NCBI RefSeq assembly: GCF_003253565.1
Contig: NZ_QKUF01000001.1
Location: 391,867 to 455,866 of the forward strand
Length of the DNA stretch: 64,000 nt
Reading direction: 5' to 3'
From: Thermosporothrix hazakensis
Lineage (GTDB): Bacteria; Chloroflexota; Ktedonobacteria; Ktedonobacterales; Ktedonobacteraceae
Shown here: positions 43,180 to 51,834 of the stretch, one piece after another
How positions within the stretch are numbered: position 1 is the stretch's first letter
Layout of the letters: each line of letters begins with the position of its first letter
The notes under the pieces: generated by a model
Told to the model about the DNA's origin: nothing
The model's database searches: none
Seen by the model: only the letters and a program-made list of their open reading frames with translations
Position numbers and translations under genes: made by a program

Positions 43180-43587
43180 TTAATCGGCTGTGGTTTCAGC
43201 AACAGGACGGTCGTAGTAGCGCTTGACTTCCGACTGTAAGAAAGCGCGATCAGACCACATCTCACGCGTCAGCGTATGATACTCGCCATCACACTGAGGC
43301 GCGGGATGCGCGCATTTGAGATGAGGTCGCAAGCGGAAACGAATCGAGTTCTCTACCACCTCAATCCAGATATGGCGAGCCGTATAGCCGGTGCCCCATT
43401 TGAAGAGCACCATCGTGTCATACTCTTCAAAGCGCCCGCGCCCTTTCAGCACGTTCTTATTCAGCGCTTGCAGAATATCACCGAGGCCACTTTCACGGAA
43501 CACTCTTTTCGCGTTCTCGCGTAACGCCGCGCGACGAGCCTGGTCTTCAGACTCCTGTTGTTGCAGAATATCGTTCTCTGTAAACAT
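43180..43587 (-). CDS. Conserved-looking hypothetical protein
   Basis: A 135-residue soluble protein I cannot assign. The N-terminal third is helical and charged (DILQQQESEDQARRAALRENAKRV). Later segments look like beta strands: YDTMVLFKWGTGYTARHIWIEVVENSIRFRL. Two Cys and a His (CAHPAPQCDGEYH) might bind metal, but this is unsupported. GAGAGG stands just upstream of ATG 43587. Confidence 0.7.
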   Translation of the reverse strand: MFTENDILQQQESEDQARRAALRENAKRVFRESGLGDILQALNKNVLKGRGRFEEYDTMVLFKWGTGYTARHIWIEVVENSIRFRLRPHLKCAHPAPQCDGEYHTLTREMWSDRAFLQSEVKRYYDRPVAETTAD

Positions 43588-43667
43588 TACACCTCTCAGA
43601 AAAACAAGGGATCATCATAGTGAAAGCATAGCACAAAATGACAAAATAGCGGAGACCCGGAAAAATA

Positions 43668-44711
43668 TTATGTCTGTTTCACCAGAGACCCATCTAGCTG
43701 TATAAAGCTCCTGAGTTTTTGTTCCATCGTGCCAGATTGGGCAAAGGCCAGAACGGAGCTTCTGGCTGAGGAGCAGGAGCAATGGTCGAGGGAATACTTT
43801 TCCCGGGGGGAAATCTCGAAGACACTATCAGAAGAGCGCTTTGCACCACACTTCGCGGCAGCGGTCAGCGATCCTATCTCATCGATGCCAGCAGAGCGCT
43901 GATCCCGTACAACGCCGATAGAGAGTGTAACCAGAGGAAACTCACAGGGTTTTCCATTGCGATCAATCCCGCTGATCTTCCCGCGTTCAAGATCTTCCTG
44001 GCGATAGAGACTCTGGCTTTCGTCCTGATAGAGGCGCAGAATCTCCTTGCACAATTTCTCGTCACGATCAGGAGTGGTCACAATGAGAAAATCATCACCT
44101 CCAATATGCCCGACAAAATCGTCACTATTGCCATATTGATAGACAACACTCTGACAGATCCGGCTCAGGAGCTGGATCATATCGTTCCCGATCAAGAAGC
44201 CATACACATCGTTGAAGGCTTTAAAATTGTCAAGATCGAGGTAGAGAATACTCCAGGGCTGCATGCTCCTCAGTTTATCATCAATGGCCTGTTCCAGTTG
44301 CAAGCCTCCGGGCAACTGCGTGAGGGGAGAGAGCGAGGCCTGTTGAACCCGGCGAAGCTGACGCCGAACCAGCGCCAGTAGCTCAAGCTCGGCATAGGGA
44401 TGTACAAGGTAGCAATCCACCCCAACCTCATAGGCTCGCACCTTCGCGTCCAGATCATCCTCATCGCTAATGGCAATGACCGGTATATGCATACATTTGG
44501 GGAGATCTCGCAATTCTTCGACCAGCGCATAGCCATCAATACCCGGAGAGGCAAAATCAATGATAATGAGAGAAGGAATTTCACGCAAGGCAAACTCTAC
44601 AGCAGCACTGCCATTGAGGAGCATAGTCACCTGACACCCGCCTAGTCCTGGCTTCTCCATAAGCAAACTAGTGATTGTTTTCTCATCCTCGATGACCAAG
44701 ATGCTGGACAT
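43668..44711 (-). CDS. Response regulator with GGDEF diguanylate cyclase domain
   Basis: A 347-residue protein. The receiver (1-120) keeps the acidic residues near ILVIEDEK and the phospho-acceptor in LIIIDFASPGIDG, but the invariant lysine is His (CYLVHPY). The GGDEF domain (about 130-300) has LTQLPGG, YLDLDNFKAFND and active-site GGDDF, which keeps the metal-binding acids, so it may make c-di-GMP. The product-inhibition site RxxD reads NSDD, with the Arg lost. A Ser-rich tail of about 45 residues follows. Start 44711 follows GGCAGGAG by 5 nt. The promoter is overlapped by palindromic GTATAC sites. Confidence 0.9.
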   Translation of the reverse strand: MSSILVIEDEKTITSLLMEKPGLGGCQVTMLLNGSAAVEFALREIPSLIIIDFASPGIDGYALVEELRDLPKCMHIPVIAISDEDDLDAKVRAYEVGVDCYLVHPYAELELLALVRRQLRRVQQASLSPLTQLPGGLQLEQAIDDKLRSMQPWSILYLDLDNFKAFNDVYGFLIGNDMIQLLSRICQSVVYQYGNSDDFVGHIGGDDFLIVTTPDRDEKLCKEILRLYQDESQSLYRQEDLERGKISGIDRNGKPCEFPLVTLSIGVVRDQRSAGIDEIGSLTAAAKCGAKRSSDSVFEISPREKYSLDHCSCSSARSSVLAFAQSGTMEQKLRSFIQLDGSLVKQT

Positions 44712-44747
44712 GTGTACTCCTGCCTCTACATTTCACTAAACAGACAT

Positions 44748-44830
44748 CGTATACAGAATAAACAATGGATTTGTCGTGTACAACAAATGTCAGTTTATTC
44801 GTATACAGCCGGTTCCCCTATCCGTATACA
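44748..44830. promoter_or_regulatory. Cluster of four CGTATACA-like palindromic sites
   Basis: CGTATACAG at 44748-44756, CGTGTACAA at 44775-44783, CGTATACAG at 44800-44808 and CGTATACA at 44823-44830. Spacing is 27, 25 and 23 bp. The first covers the -10 and the second the -35 of the promoter of the GGDEF gene. This looks like an operator array for a repressor. Confidence 0.6.
44755..44783 (-). promoter_or_regulatory. Promoter of the GGDEF regulator gene
   Basis: On the minus strand TTGTAC (44783-44778), a 17-nt spacer and TATTCT (44760-44755). Confidence 0.6.
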
Positions 44831-45373
44831 TATCCTCTTTTCGGAAGGCAAACGCGAAATGTCGTACAGTCGACCTACTAAAATAAACAGGGCGATCCCA
44901 TTCTTTTCACTGCACGAGTCTGCAAACAGACCGAAAAAAAAAATAAAACAAGGTACAACCATGCGATCCCGAAAAGCCGCAAGCGCTACCTGGAAGCAAG
45001 CCTATCGGACATTCCCTCCCCCCGAAAGGAAGCCGGATAGTACGTGGATCACAGGCCAAAGAGGTTATTTGGTGTGTTAAATAAAAAGAATATAAACACC
45101 CGCGTTCACCCCTTAAAATAGATGTGTGATCGTTTTCCAGTAAGCGTACAAGGATATAGCACACGAAAACAGGAACAAGCTTCCTCAATTGACATATGCC
45201 AACAACATAAGCAAAAATATGTACACATACGTCATATTCAGTATAACATCCTTCGTAGTCTCTGCAAAGTATTTGAAGCCCTGATTTATGTTCTTCATCT
45301 CGATTTTTCAGGCTTTCACAGGGTAGTTCCTTTTACCTGACGATGTATCCGGAGGCTGGACTCAGCAGAAAAG

Positions 45374-45402
45374 TTGACGCCTGCCCCCGACTGCGATAAG
45401 AT
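45374..45402 (+). promoter_or_regulatory. Promoter of the hydrolase-helicase pair
   Basis: TTGACG at 45374-45379, a 17-nt spacer and TAAGAT at 45397-45402. Confidence 0.65.
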
Positions 45403-45446
45403 AGATGTCAAAGAGATAGATTATACGGTAGATAAAAGGGCACAAT

Positions 45447-46118
45447 ATGACCTTAGCAGCACAAGCAGAGAGAGCTATCTCATTCTACAGCAAGGGACAA
45501 CCTGCCTGTCTCCTTGAAGGGGTTCTCCATGAACCCGCCAACATCAAGGCTGCTCCGGTGGCGATCCTCTGTCACCCTCAGCCCGCCAGCAGCAATATGA
45601 ACGATCCACTTATCGTCGCTCTGGCCCGGCATCTGGCGGCAGCCGGTATCCTTGCCATCCGGTTTAACTTTCGGGGCGTCGGCAAAAGCCAGGGGCAACA
45701 GACAGATGGACGTCTGGAACCGCTGGATCTGGCAGGAGCAATTGATCTGGCGCTTGCCCAGAGAAATATCAACCCCTCCAAGCTATGCGTGATCGGACAT
45801 GGTTTCGGAGCCTATATTTCCCTTCTCTACGGCCCTTTTGATCCACGCATTCGCACTATTGTTGCAATCAGCTTACCTTTATTTCGCGCTATGGCAGGTT
45901 TCCCACGCCCATTTGAACGCCCAAAATTATTTGTCACCGGCGAATTTGACGAGATCTGCCCGCTTCACAAGCTCGAACCCTTCGTCGAACAGATGACCGG
46001 ACCAAAAGGAATCAAAGTGGTTACTGGCGCCCGCCATTTAATGCGTGGCTATGAGGAGCCAGCCGTCACCGCCGTAATCAACTATATCAAGAAATGGGCT
46101 GCAATGCCCGGAGTGTGA
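45447..46118 (+). CDS. Alpha/beta hydrolase-fold protein lacking the nucleophile serine
   Basis: A 223-residue protein of the COG2945 type (short alpha/beta hydrolases). The fold is clear: VAILCHPQPASSNMNDPLI, RFNFRGVGKSQG, and the conserved acid and His in VTGEFDEICP and GARHLMRG. In this family the nucleophile elbow is G-x-S-x-G; here it is GHGFG, with Gly119 (codon GGT) in place of Ser. It probably does not hydrolyse esters and may bind ligand or protein instead. The XPB helicase gene starts 6 bp after its stop, so the two form an operon. Confidence 0.88.
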   Translation: MTLAAQAERAISFYSKGQPACLLEGVLHEPANIKAAPVAILCHPQPASSNMNDPLIVALARHLAAAGILAIRFNFRGVGKSQGQQTDGRLEPLDLAGAIDLALAQRNINPSKLCVIGHGFGAYISLLYGPFDPRIRTIVAISLPLFRAMAGFPRPFERPKLFVTGEFDEICPLHKLEPFVEQMTGPKGIKVVTGARHLMRGYEEPAVTAVINYIKKWAAMPGV

Positions 46119-46124
46119 TAGAAG

Positions 46125-47822
46125 GTGATACAACCGCAGAACCCGCTCATTGTGCAAAGCGATCGCTCCATTCTCCTGGAAGTCGACCATCCACAGCATG
46201 CCGCGGCACGGGATGCCCTGGTTCAGTTTGCCGAACTGGAAAAATCGCCAGAGCATATTCACACCTATCGCTTATCTCCGCTCTCGCTCTGGAATGCCGC
46301 CGCAGGTGGAATGGATGCCGATCGGGTGCTTGAGCAACTTCAGCACTATAGCAAATATCCGCTACCAGCCAACATCATCAGCGAGATCCGCGAATATATG
46401 GCGCGCTACGGTCGGCTGAAATTGATCCGCGATGAGCAGGGCCTGCTCCTCACCTCCGAAGATGCCTATCTGCTGCTTGAAATCCAGCGCCAGCAGCGCC
46501 TGCAACCCTATATTCTTGGAGCGATTGACCGTCACACCCTGCGTGTCGATGCCTCGCGCCGGGGTCATATCAAACAGGCGCTTATTCAGATCGGGTTCCC
46601 GGCAGAAGATCTCGCAGGCTACACTGATGGCTCACCGCTGCCCTTCGCGCTCCGCAGCACCACCATGCAGGACAAACCTTTCGCCCCACGCGCTTATCAA
46701 CAGGCAGCCGCCGATGCCTTCTACGCTGGAGGCGCTCCCGGTGGTGGCAGCGGCGTTGTTGTGCTACCTTGTGGTGCGGGCAAGACAATTGTTGGCCTGA
46801 CGGCGATGGCCCTGTTACAACGTGCCACCCTGATCCTGACTCCCAACACCGTCGCCGTACGACAATGGATACAGGAAATCCTGGATAAAACCGATATCCC
46901 TCCGGAAATGATCGGCGAATATACAGGCGAGGTCAAGGAGATCGCGCCAATCACCGTCACCACCTATCAGATGCTCACCTATCGTCGCAGCACCGAAGAG
47001 GACAGCTACCCTCACTTCGCGCTGCTAACAAACTACAACTGGGGCCTGATTATCTATGATGAGGTGCATCTGCTTCCGGCTCCCGTCTTTCGTGTCACCG
47101 CCGAGCTACAGGCCCGTCGGCGTCTCGGCCTGACCGCGACCCTGGTGCGCGAAGATGGGCGTGAGGCCGATGTCTTCAGCCTGATTGGCCCGAAAAAATA
47201 TGATGTCCCCTGGCGTGAGCTGGAACGTCAGGGCTGGATCGCAACGGCAGAATGCCATGAAATTCGCGTTAATCTGGCGGAGGAGTTGCAGTTACCCTAC
47301 GCTATGGCCGAAACCCGCGAGAAATATCGCCTTGCCGCTGAGAACCCCGCCAAACATGCTCTTGTCCATCATCTTGTGGAGCAACATCAACAGGATCAGA
47401 TTCTGATAATCGGGCAGTATCTTGAGCAGCTCAAGGCACTGGCACAGGAACTTCAAGCCCCACTTTTGACCGGACGCACCTCGAACGCACAGCGCGAGAA
47501 GCTCTACGAGCAGTTTCGTCAGGGCACAATCAAGCGACTGGTGGTCAGCAAGGTCGCGAACTTCGCGATTGACCTTCCCGATGCCAACGTCGCAATTCAG
47601 GTTTCCGGTACCTTCGGCTCACGGCAGGAAGAGGCACAGCGCCTCGGTCGCATCCTTCGTCCAAAGGGAGATGGCGGCCCCGCCTACTTTTACACGATCG
47701 TCACCCGCGATACCCGCGATCAAGACTTTTCCGCGAATCGTCAACTTTTCCTGACTGAGCAGGGCTATCGCTATCTGATCGAAGATGCCGAAAGCATTAT
47801 CGCTCCTCCCGCACGCTCATAG
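46125..47822 (+). CDS. XPB/Ssl2-type DNA helicase
   Basis: A 565-residue superfamily 2 helicase of bacterial XPB type, a DNA translocase related to the TFIIH subunit. The N-terminal part has the XPB/Ssl2-like domain (about 45-110: LSPLSLWNAAAGGMDADRVLEQL). Then come PRAYQQAAADAF, Walker A LPCGAGKTIVGL (near 215), DEVH box YDEVHLLPA (near 311), LTATLVREDG with the RED motif characteristic of XPB (near 340), and the second RecA domain with QEEAQRLGRILRPK. A GTG start at 46125 has GAAG just upstream. In bacteria its exact job, repair or another translocation, is not settled. Confidence 0.93.
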   Translation: MIQPQNPLIVQSDRSILLEVDHPQHAAARDALVQFAELEKSPEHIHTYRLSPLSLWNAAAGGMDADRVLEQLQHYSKYPLPANIISEIREYMARYGRLKLIRDEQGLLLTSEDAYLLLEIQRQQRLQPYILGAIDRHTLRVDASRRGHIKQALIQIGFPAEDLAGYTDGSPLPFALRSTTMQDKPFAPRAYQQAAADAFYAGGAPGGGSGVVVLPCGAGKTIVGLTAMALLQRATLILTPNTVAVRQWIQEILDKTDIPPEMIGEYTGEVKEIAPITVTTYQMLTYRRSTEEDSYPHFALLTNYNWGLIIYDEVHLLPAPVFRVTAELQARRRLGLTATLVREDGREADVFSLIGPKKYDVPWRELERQGWIATAECHEIRVNLAEELQLPYAMAETREKYRLAAENPAKHALVHHLVEQHQQDQILIIGQYLEQLKALAQELQAPLLTGRTSNAQREKLYEQFRQGTIKRLVVSKVANFAIDLPDANVAIQVSGTFGSRQEEAQRLGRILRPKGDGGPAYFYTIVTRDTRDQDFSANRQLFLTEQGYRYLIEDAESIIAPPARS

Positions 47823-47912
47823 CTCATGAGATATGGGTAAAATAGAACAAAGGAGCGCGTTTCCTTTCACGCCGGTCACGTTCTCAAAACCATCCTTGTG
47901 CCCCCTTCTTGC

Positions 47913-47941
47913 TTGACAGGAGCCCCTCGGGGTGATAATTT
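47913..47941 (+). promoter_or_regulatory. Promoter of the thioredoxin-like gene
   Basis: Perfect TTGACA at 47913-47918, followed by GATAAT after 15 nt or TAATTT after 17 nt. The -10 is not certain. Confidence 0.5.
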
Positions 47942-47984
47942 GGGGGTCAAAGGGCTTTATTCTTTATTCCTATAAGAGGATAGT

Positions 47985-48323
47985 ATGACAGATACATGCT
48001 TTACCGTTACAAACGAAGATTTTGCTGAGAAGGTTCTTCAGGCTTCACAGCTTGTCATAGTCTACTTCTATGCCGAAAACAGTAACTCCTGTCAGATTCA
48101 GGAGCCAGAGCTTGAGGCCGCCAGTAAAGACTTTCAAGAGCGTATCGCCGTTGCGAAAGTCAACGTAGAAAGCGAACCCACACTCACGCAGCAGTGGGAA
48201 GTCGATGGCATCCCGACGCTTGTCTTCTTTAAAGCAGGAAAAGAAGTACACCGCATTAAAGGGATTATGATGCGCGACAAACTGCGTCGCCAGATTGAGG
48301 GCGTCTTACTGCTCACACAATAG
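47985..48323 (+). CDS. Thioredoxin-like protein with a degenerate active site
   Basis: A 112-residue single-domain thioredoxin fold: FAEKVLQASQLVIVYFYAE, then the active-site loop, VAKVNVESEPTLTQQWEVDGIPTLVFFKAGKEV with the cis-proline, and a final helix. The WCGPC motif is NSNSC: Ser33-Asn34-Ser35-Cys36, so the attacking Cys and the Trp are gone and only the resolving Cys remains. It cannot be an ordinary dithiol reductase. Binding, chaperone or monothiol roles are possible. The gene has its own promoter. Confidence 0.9.
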   Translation: MTDTCFTVTNEDFAEKVLQASQLVIVYFYAENSNSCQIQEPELEAASKDFQERIAVAKVNVESEPTLTQQWEVDGIPTLVFFKAGKEVHRIKGIMMRDKLRRQIEGVLLLTQ

Positions 48324-48478
48324 ACACAACGCCCCACTCGCTTGAGACAGCATTGACGTGAGAGACATTGCCGCTTGCCAATGAAAACGTGCGCATGTTT
48401 GAAAACTGCGACGCTGGACAACAGGCAGGCGTTTTGTCTTGTAAGAAATCCATCGGCAGCGTAAAGAGGAGATATCAG

Positions 48479-49525
48479 TTGCGCTATTTCTATCCAATTC
48501 GTCTGGAATCGTCACTACATGAAACGCTCTGGGGGGGGCGCCGCCTCGGAGATGAGAACTGGAAACAGCTCCCCCCCGGCGATGTCGCAATCGGTGAATC
48601 CTGGGAGACAGAGGTCAGCACCGTGGTTCAGAACGGCCCCTATGCAGGCAAAACGCTAGGTGAGGTCGTCGAGCTGCTCGGAACCGATTTTCTTGGAGAA
48701 CAGGCAACCGCGATCTTTGGTCAACGCTTCCCGCTCCTTGCCAAGTTTATCGACGCGAATGCACAGCTTTCGGTCCAGGTTCACCCGAAGGATGACTACG
48801 CCGCGCAGTACGAGGGCGGAAAGCTTGGCAAAACCGAGTACTGGTATATTCTGGCCGCTGAGCCCGGCGCGAGCATCGTGCACGGTTTTAAGGGGAAAAC
48901 CACCCGCGCAGAGGTCCGTCAGGCCATTGAGAACGTCACGCTTGATACTCTGACGCATGAGGAGCCGGTTTACCCCGGAGACGTGGTCTTTGTGCCAGCA
49001 GGAACCGTGCATGCCATTGGAAAGGGCATCCTGCTCTATGAACTCCAGGAATACTCCGACGTGACCTACCGCATGTACGATTATGGTCGCCTCGACGCAT
49101 CCGGCAAGCCGCGCGAGCTGCATATTGAGAAATCGCTGGATGTCTCACACTACACGGCCTCACCTCAGATCAAGATGCGCCCGGTCGCGCTTCCCGGCAC
49201 CGTTGGCTATGAAGAGCGGTGTCTGGTTGCCTGCAAGTATTTTGTCTCTCGTGCCGTCACCCTCACCTCACACGGTACGCTTGAGGACAAGACCTCGGGA
49301 AGTTGTGTGATTGTCACCTCACTTGGCGCATCGCTTCAGATCTCCTATGGAGAGGGCTTCAACCAGAACGAGACTCTGACTCGTGGTCAGACGCTTGTGC
49401 TTCCCGCCACACTTGGAGCTTATCGCATCAGCGGGCAGGGCGAGTTTCTGCGTTCTTATGTCCCGGCAGCAGATGATAGCGCCTGGAAGCTCTGGAAGCA
49501 ACAAAATAGAGAGAGCACCCTTTAA
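48479..49525 (+). CDS. manA: Mannose-6-phosphate isomerase, class I
   Basis: A 348-residue zinc-dependent isomerase of fructose 6-phosphate and mannose 6-phosphate, feeding GDP-mannose and polysaccharide synthesis. Family motifs: YPIRLESSLHETLWGGRRL, IGESWETEVST, zinc-site QVHPKDDYA, KTEYWYILAAEPGA and FVPAGTVHAIGKGILLYE. TTG at 48479 is chosen as start: GAGGAG lies 7 nt upstream, and the protein begins where homologues do (LRYFYPIRL); an open extension to 48368 is unlike the family. Confidence 0.95.
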   Translation: MRYFYPIRLESSLHETLWGGRRLGDENWKQLPPGDVAIGESWETEVSTVVQNGPYAGKTLGEVVELLGTDFLGEQATAIFGQRFPLLAKFIDANAQLSVQVHPKDDYAAQYEGGKLGKTEYWYILAAEPGASIVHGFKGKTTRAEVRQAIENVTLDTLTHEEPVYPGDVVFVPAGTVHAIGKGILLYELQEYSDVTYRMYDYGRLDASGKPRELHIEKSLDVSHYTASPQIKMRPVALPGTVGYEERCLVACKYFVSRAVTLTSHGTLEDKTSGSCVIVTSLGASLQISYGEGFNQNETLTRGQTLVLPATLGAYRISGQGEFLRSYVPAADDSAWKLWKQQNRESTL

Positions 49526-49533
49526 CGGTGCTC
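49509..49533. terminator. Terminator hairpin between manA and the convergent gene
   Basis: A perfect 9-bp stem, GAGAGCACC at 49509-49517 and GGTGCTCTC at 49525-49533. The stop codon of manA lies in the loop. On the minus strand TATTTTG follows. Confidence 0.75.
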
Positions 49534-49552
49534 TCCCCATTTCCCTGCTTGT

Positions 49553-50062
49553 TTACTTGTTGTGTGACTGCTTCGGATCTTCCTCAACCACCCGAATAAT
49601 CATGCCATTCGCGGGCGGTCGTCTGTTGTTCGTATACTCATCTTCAACGACCTCACCTTCAACCACGCGGCCCATATCGGCGGGGTTGCGCATATTCCCG
49701 AAAAGCGAGTTAAACGGAGTTTGTTGTGAGTACAATTGCTCCTGCATCCGGTTGACATCGGAGATCACCCGCGAGATACCTGTCACCATATTCAGCACCA
49801 GCAACAGGCCGTAGAGTAACGCCCAGAACACCAGGCCCCCGAAGATCGCTATAATGCCGCTCAGAATGCCGAGGAACGGATTCTGTGTAATCCAGACGCT
49901 ATATGTCTGATAGACCACGTAGACGGCCAGCGGAATCCAGAAAAAGTGCACAATCAGCGTAAAGAGCCATTGCAAGAACCAGCCTATCGCCTTCCTGGGC
50001 TCCGACGGCATCTGCCAGGGGGGTATCAGATCTTTCAATCGTTTCAAAAACTTCATCAGCAC
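49553..50062 (-). CDS. Membrane protein with two or three helices (hypothetical)
   Basis: I do not recognise the family. The 169-residue protein has hydrophobic stretches at about 26-52 (LQWLFTLIVHFFWIPLAVYVV) and 62-95 (PFLGILSGIIAIFGGLVFW, ALLYGLLLVLNMV), then a soluble acidic C-terminal tail (about 100-169). The tail begins MQEQLYSQQTPFNSLF and includes VVEGEVVEDEYTN. Start GTG 50062 or ATG 50056 cannot be decided; no clear Shine-Dalgarno is seen. It ends at the manA hairpin. Confidence 0.65.
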   Translation of the reverse strand: MLMKFLKRLKDLIPPWQMPSEPRKAIGWFLQWLFTLIVHFFWIPLAVYVVYQTYSVWITQNPFLGILSGIIAIFGGLVFWALLYGLLLVLNMVTGISRVISDVNRMQEQLYSQQTPFNSLFGNMRNPADMGRVVEGEVVEDEYTNNRRPPANGMIIRVVEEDPKQSHNK

Positions 50063-50327
50063 ATCACCAGTTCAGCGTGTAAGGGTACATATGTCGTTAT
50101 CTATCTATACGTATCTTTGTGTCTTCAGTTGGAAGCCTTTGCTGCTCGCTCACATGCACTAACTATAGCATATTCGGCACACAAAGGGGTACATATATTG
50201 AAACAAAGGAAGACGCGGAATCCTTCCCTGCCGCTTCTACCTGTACAGAAAAAGTCCATGCGTCCTGAATCTCTTATCGGCAAGCATCGCATAAAACAGA
50301 AGCTGAGAAGGGGAAACGAGTAAGAGG
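50063..50327. other. Intergenic region between the membrane protein and thrC
   Basis: Upstream region of the membrane protein gene and beyond the terminator of thrC. No gene, RNA or repeat is seen. Confidence 0.4.
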
Positions 50328-50360
50328 AAAAGGATAGACAGAGCATTCCTGCCTATCCTT
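50328..50360 (-). terminator. Terminator of the thrB-thrC operon
   Basis: GGATAG (50332-50337), CAG and the matching CTG/CTATCC (near 50349-50358) form a stem, followed on the minus strand by TTTTCC. It lies about 30 bp after thrC. Confidence 0.7.
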
Positions 50361-50387
50361 TGAAGTCAAACACATTGTGCGCTTAAG

Positions 50388-51815
50388 CTAGAAGTCGAGT
50401 ACTTTCCTGACAGCGTCAAATGTGGGCTCAATCACCATGCTCTCCGGCTCCGGCAAACCCGTCACCGTATCCTTGAGCAAGTTGCCTGTCAGGATACCAA
50501 CAACTCGTTCATCATGCTTGATAATCCCCCGATCCACCAGTTTGCGTACCCCTGCGAGTGTGGCAGCGGAGGCAGGCTCACAGCCGATTCCGGCCCGATC
50601 AATCACCGCCTTTGCAGCCAGAATCTCCATATCGCTCACCATTTCAACCACGCCCTCAGTCTCTTCGATCACCTGGCGCGCACGGCTATAGCTGACCGGA
50701 TCACCGATCTTGATCGCGGTCGCGACCGTCTGTGCCTGAACGGACTCTTTGCGAGCGAAGTTCTGCATAAAGCTGCGATAGAATGGATTCGCCCCCTCAG
50801 CCTGAATGCAGGCAATTCGTGGAATTTGATTGATCAGTGATAGTTGATACGCCTGCCGGAATGCCTTGCCGATAGCGGATGTATTGCCCAGATTGCCCGC
50901 AGGCAGCACCAACCAATCAGGAGCCTGCCAATCAAGCTGTTGCAGGATCTCAAAACCGATCGCCTTCTGACCCTCCACCCGGAACGGGTTCAGCGAGTTC
51001 AGAAGATAGATTCCAAGCTCATTACAGACCTGCTCAACCAGACGCATTGCATCATCGAAATCACCAGAAATTTGAATCGTCTGCGCTCCATACGCCAGCG
51101 ACTGTGCTAGCTTTCCTTTTGCGACATTGCCACCGGGCAGGAAAACAATTCCGCGCATTCCTGCCTGGGCCGCATATGAGGCCAGCGAGGCGGAGGTGTT
51201 TCCCGTCGAGGCACAGGCAACCGCTTTCGCGCCAAGCATATGCGCCATAGTGACGCCAACCGTCATACCGCGATCTTTAAAGCTACCACTGGGATTTTCA
51301 CCCTCGTGTTTAAGGAAAAAGGTTTCCAGACCCGCATAGGCTCCAATATGCCGATGTCCGGCCCGGCCAACAGGGCAATTTTCCATACCAACAGGATAGA
51401 GATTGGTGTTTCCTTCTGGACGACTGATGACGTATTGTTCGGGAGCCGGAAGAATGAGTTCGCGATAACGCCAGACACCGCTGCAATCCAGCAACACCTT
51501 ATCGGTGCTGATTGACCAGATAGGGGGCGACGAAAAGCGCTCATCAAAAATCTGCCGCCAGTCGGCTCCAGCAGTTGGTGCATCACATCCCTGACTCTCA
51601 AAATCGAACAACGCCTGCCCATCCCCATAGGTGGGTCTGGATGGTAAAAAATCCATTTCTACGTCAAGCACCCCCCCACACTCACACCGATAGCGCGGAA
51701 TCGCCGCCCCGCTCTCGGACTGTCCGGCCTCGACAGCGGGGTACAGGGCCAGACACTCAACGCAACGGAGCGAGATTCTGGATAGAACTTCAGCTACATC
51801 TGGAGACAAAGCCAT
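50388..51815 (-). CDS. thrC: Threonine synthase
   Basis: The pyridoxal-phosphate enzyme that converts phosphohomoserine to threonine, 475 residues. The start has a zinc-ribbon-like segment (LRCVECLALYPAVE and YRCECGGVLDV). The PLP lysine is in FLKHEGENPSGSFKDRGMTVG, and AVACASTGNTSASLASYAAQAGM, PAGNLGNTSAIGKAF and GIGCEPASAATLAGV follow. ATG 51815 (MALSPDVAEV) is chosen because it lies 20 bp after the thrB stop with GAGGAG in between; an open extension overlaps thrB. The product feeds isoleucine synthesis, consistent with the ilv genes upstream. Confidence 0.95.
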   Translation of the reverse strand: MALSPDVAEVLSRISLRCVECLALYPAVEAGQSESGAAIPRYRCECGGVLDVEMDFLPSRPTYGDGQALFDFESQGCDAPTAGADWRQIFDERFSSPPIWSISTDKVLLDCSGVWRYRELILPAPEQYVISRPEGNTNLYPVGMENCPVGRAGHRHIGAYAGLETFFLKHEGENPSGSFKDRGMTVGVTMAHMLGAKAVACASTGNTSASLASYAAQAGMRGIVFLPGGNVAKGKLAQSLAYGAQTIQISGDFDDAMRLVEQVCNELGIYLLNSLNPFRVEGQKAIGFEILQQLDWQAPDWLVLPAGNLGNTSAIGKAFRQAYQLSLINQIPRIACIQAEGANPFYRSFMQNFARKESVQAQTVATAIKIGDPVSYSRARQVIEETEGVVEMVSDMEILAAKAVIDRAGIGCEPASAATLAGVRKLVDRGIIKHDERVVGILTGNLLKDTVTGLPEPESMVIEPTFDAVRKVLDF

Positions 51816-51834
51816 TTTTGTGCGATTACTCCTC

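Larger units (their letters stand above)
44712..45373. other. AT-rich intergenic region with repeated GTATAC palindromes
   Basis: A long gap between divergent genes. Near its left end are several copies of a CGTATACA-type site (listed separately), and an A-run lies at 44935-44950. No gene is convincing. Confidence 0.5.

Noticed and set aside
44712..45080. 122-codon plus-strand frame in the AT-rich gap
   Set aside because: It has no Shine-Dalgarno, overlaps the operator-like array, and its composition is not protein-like.
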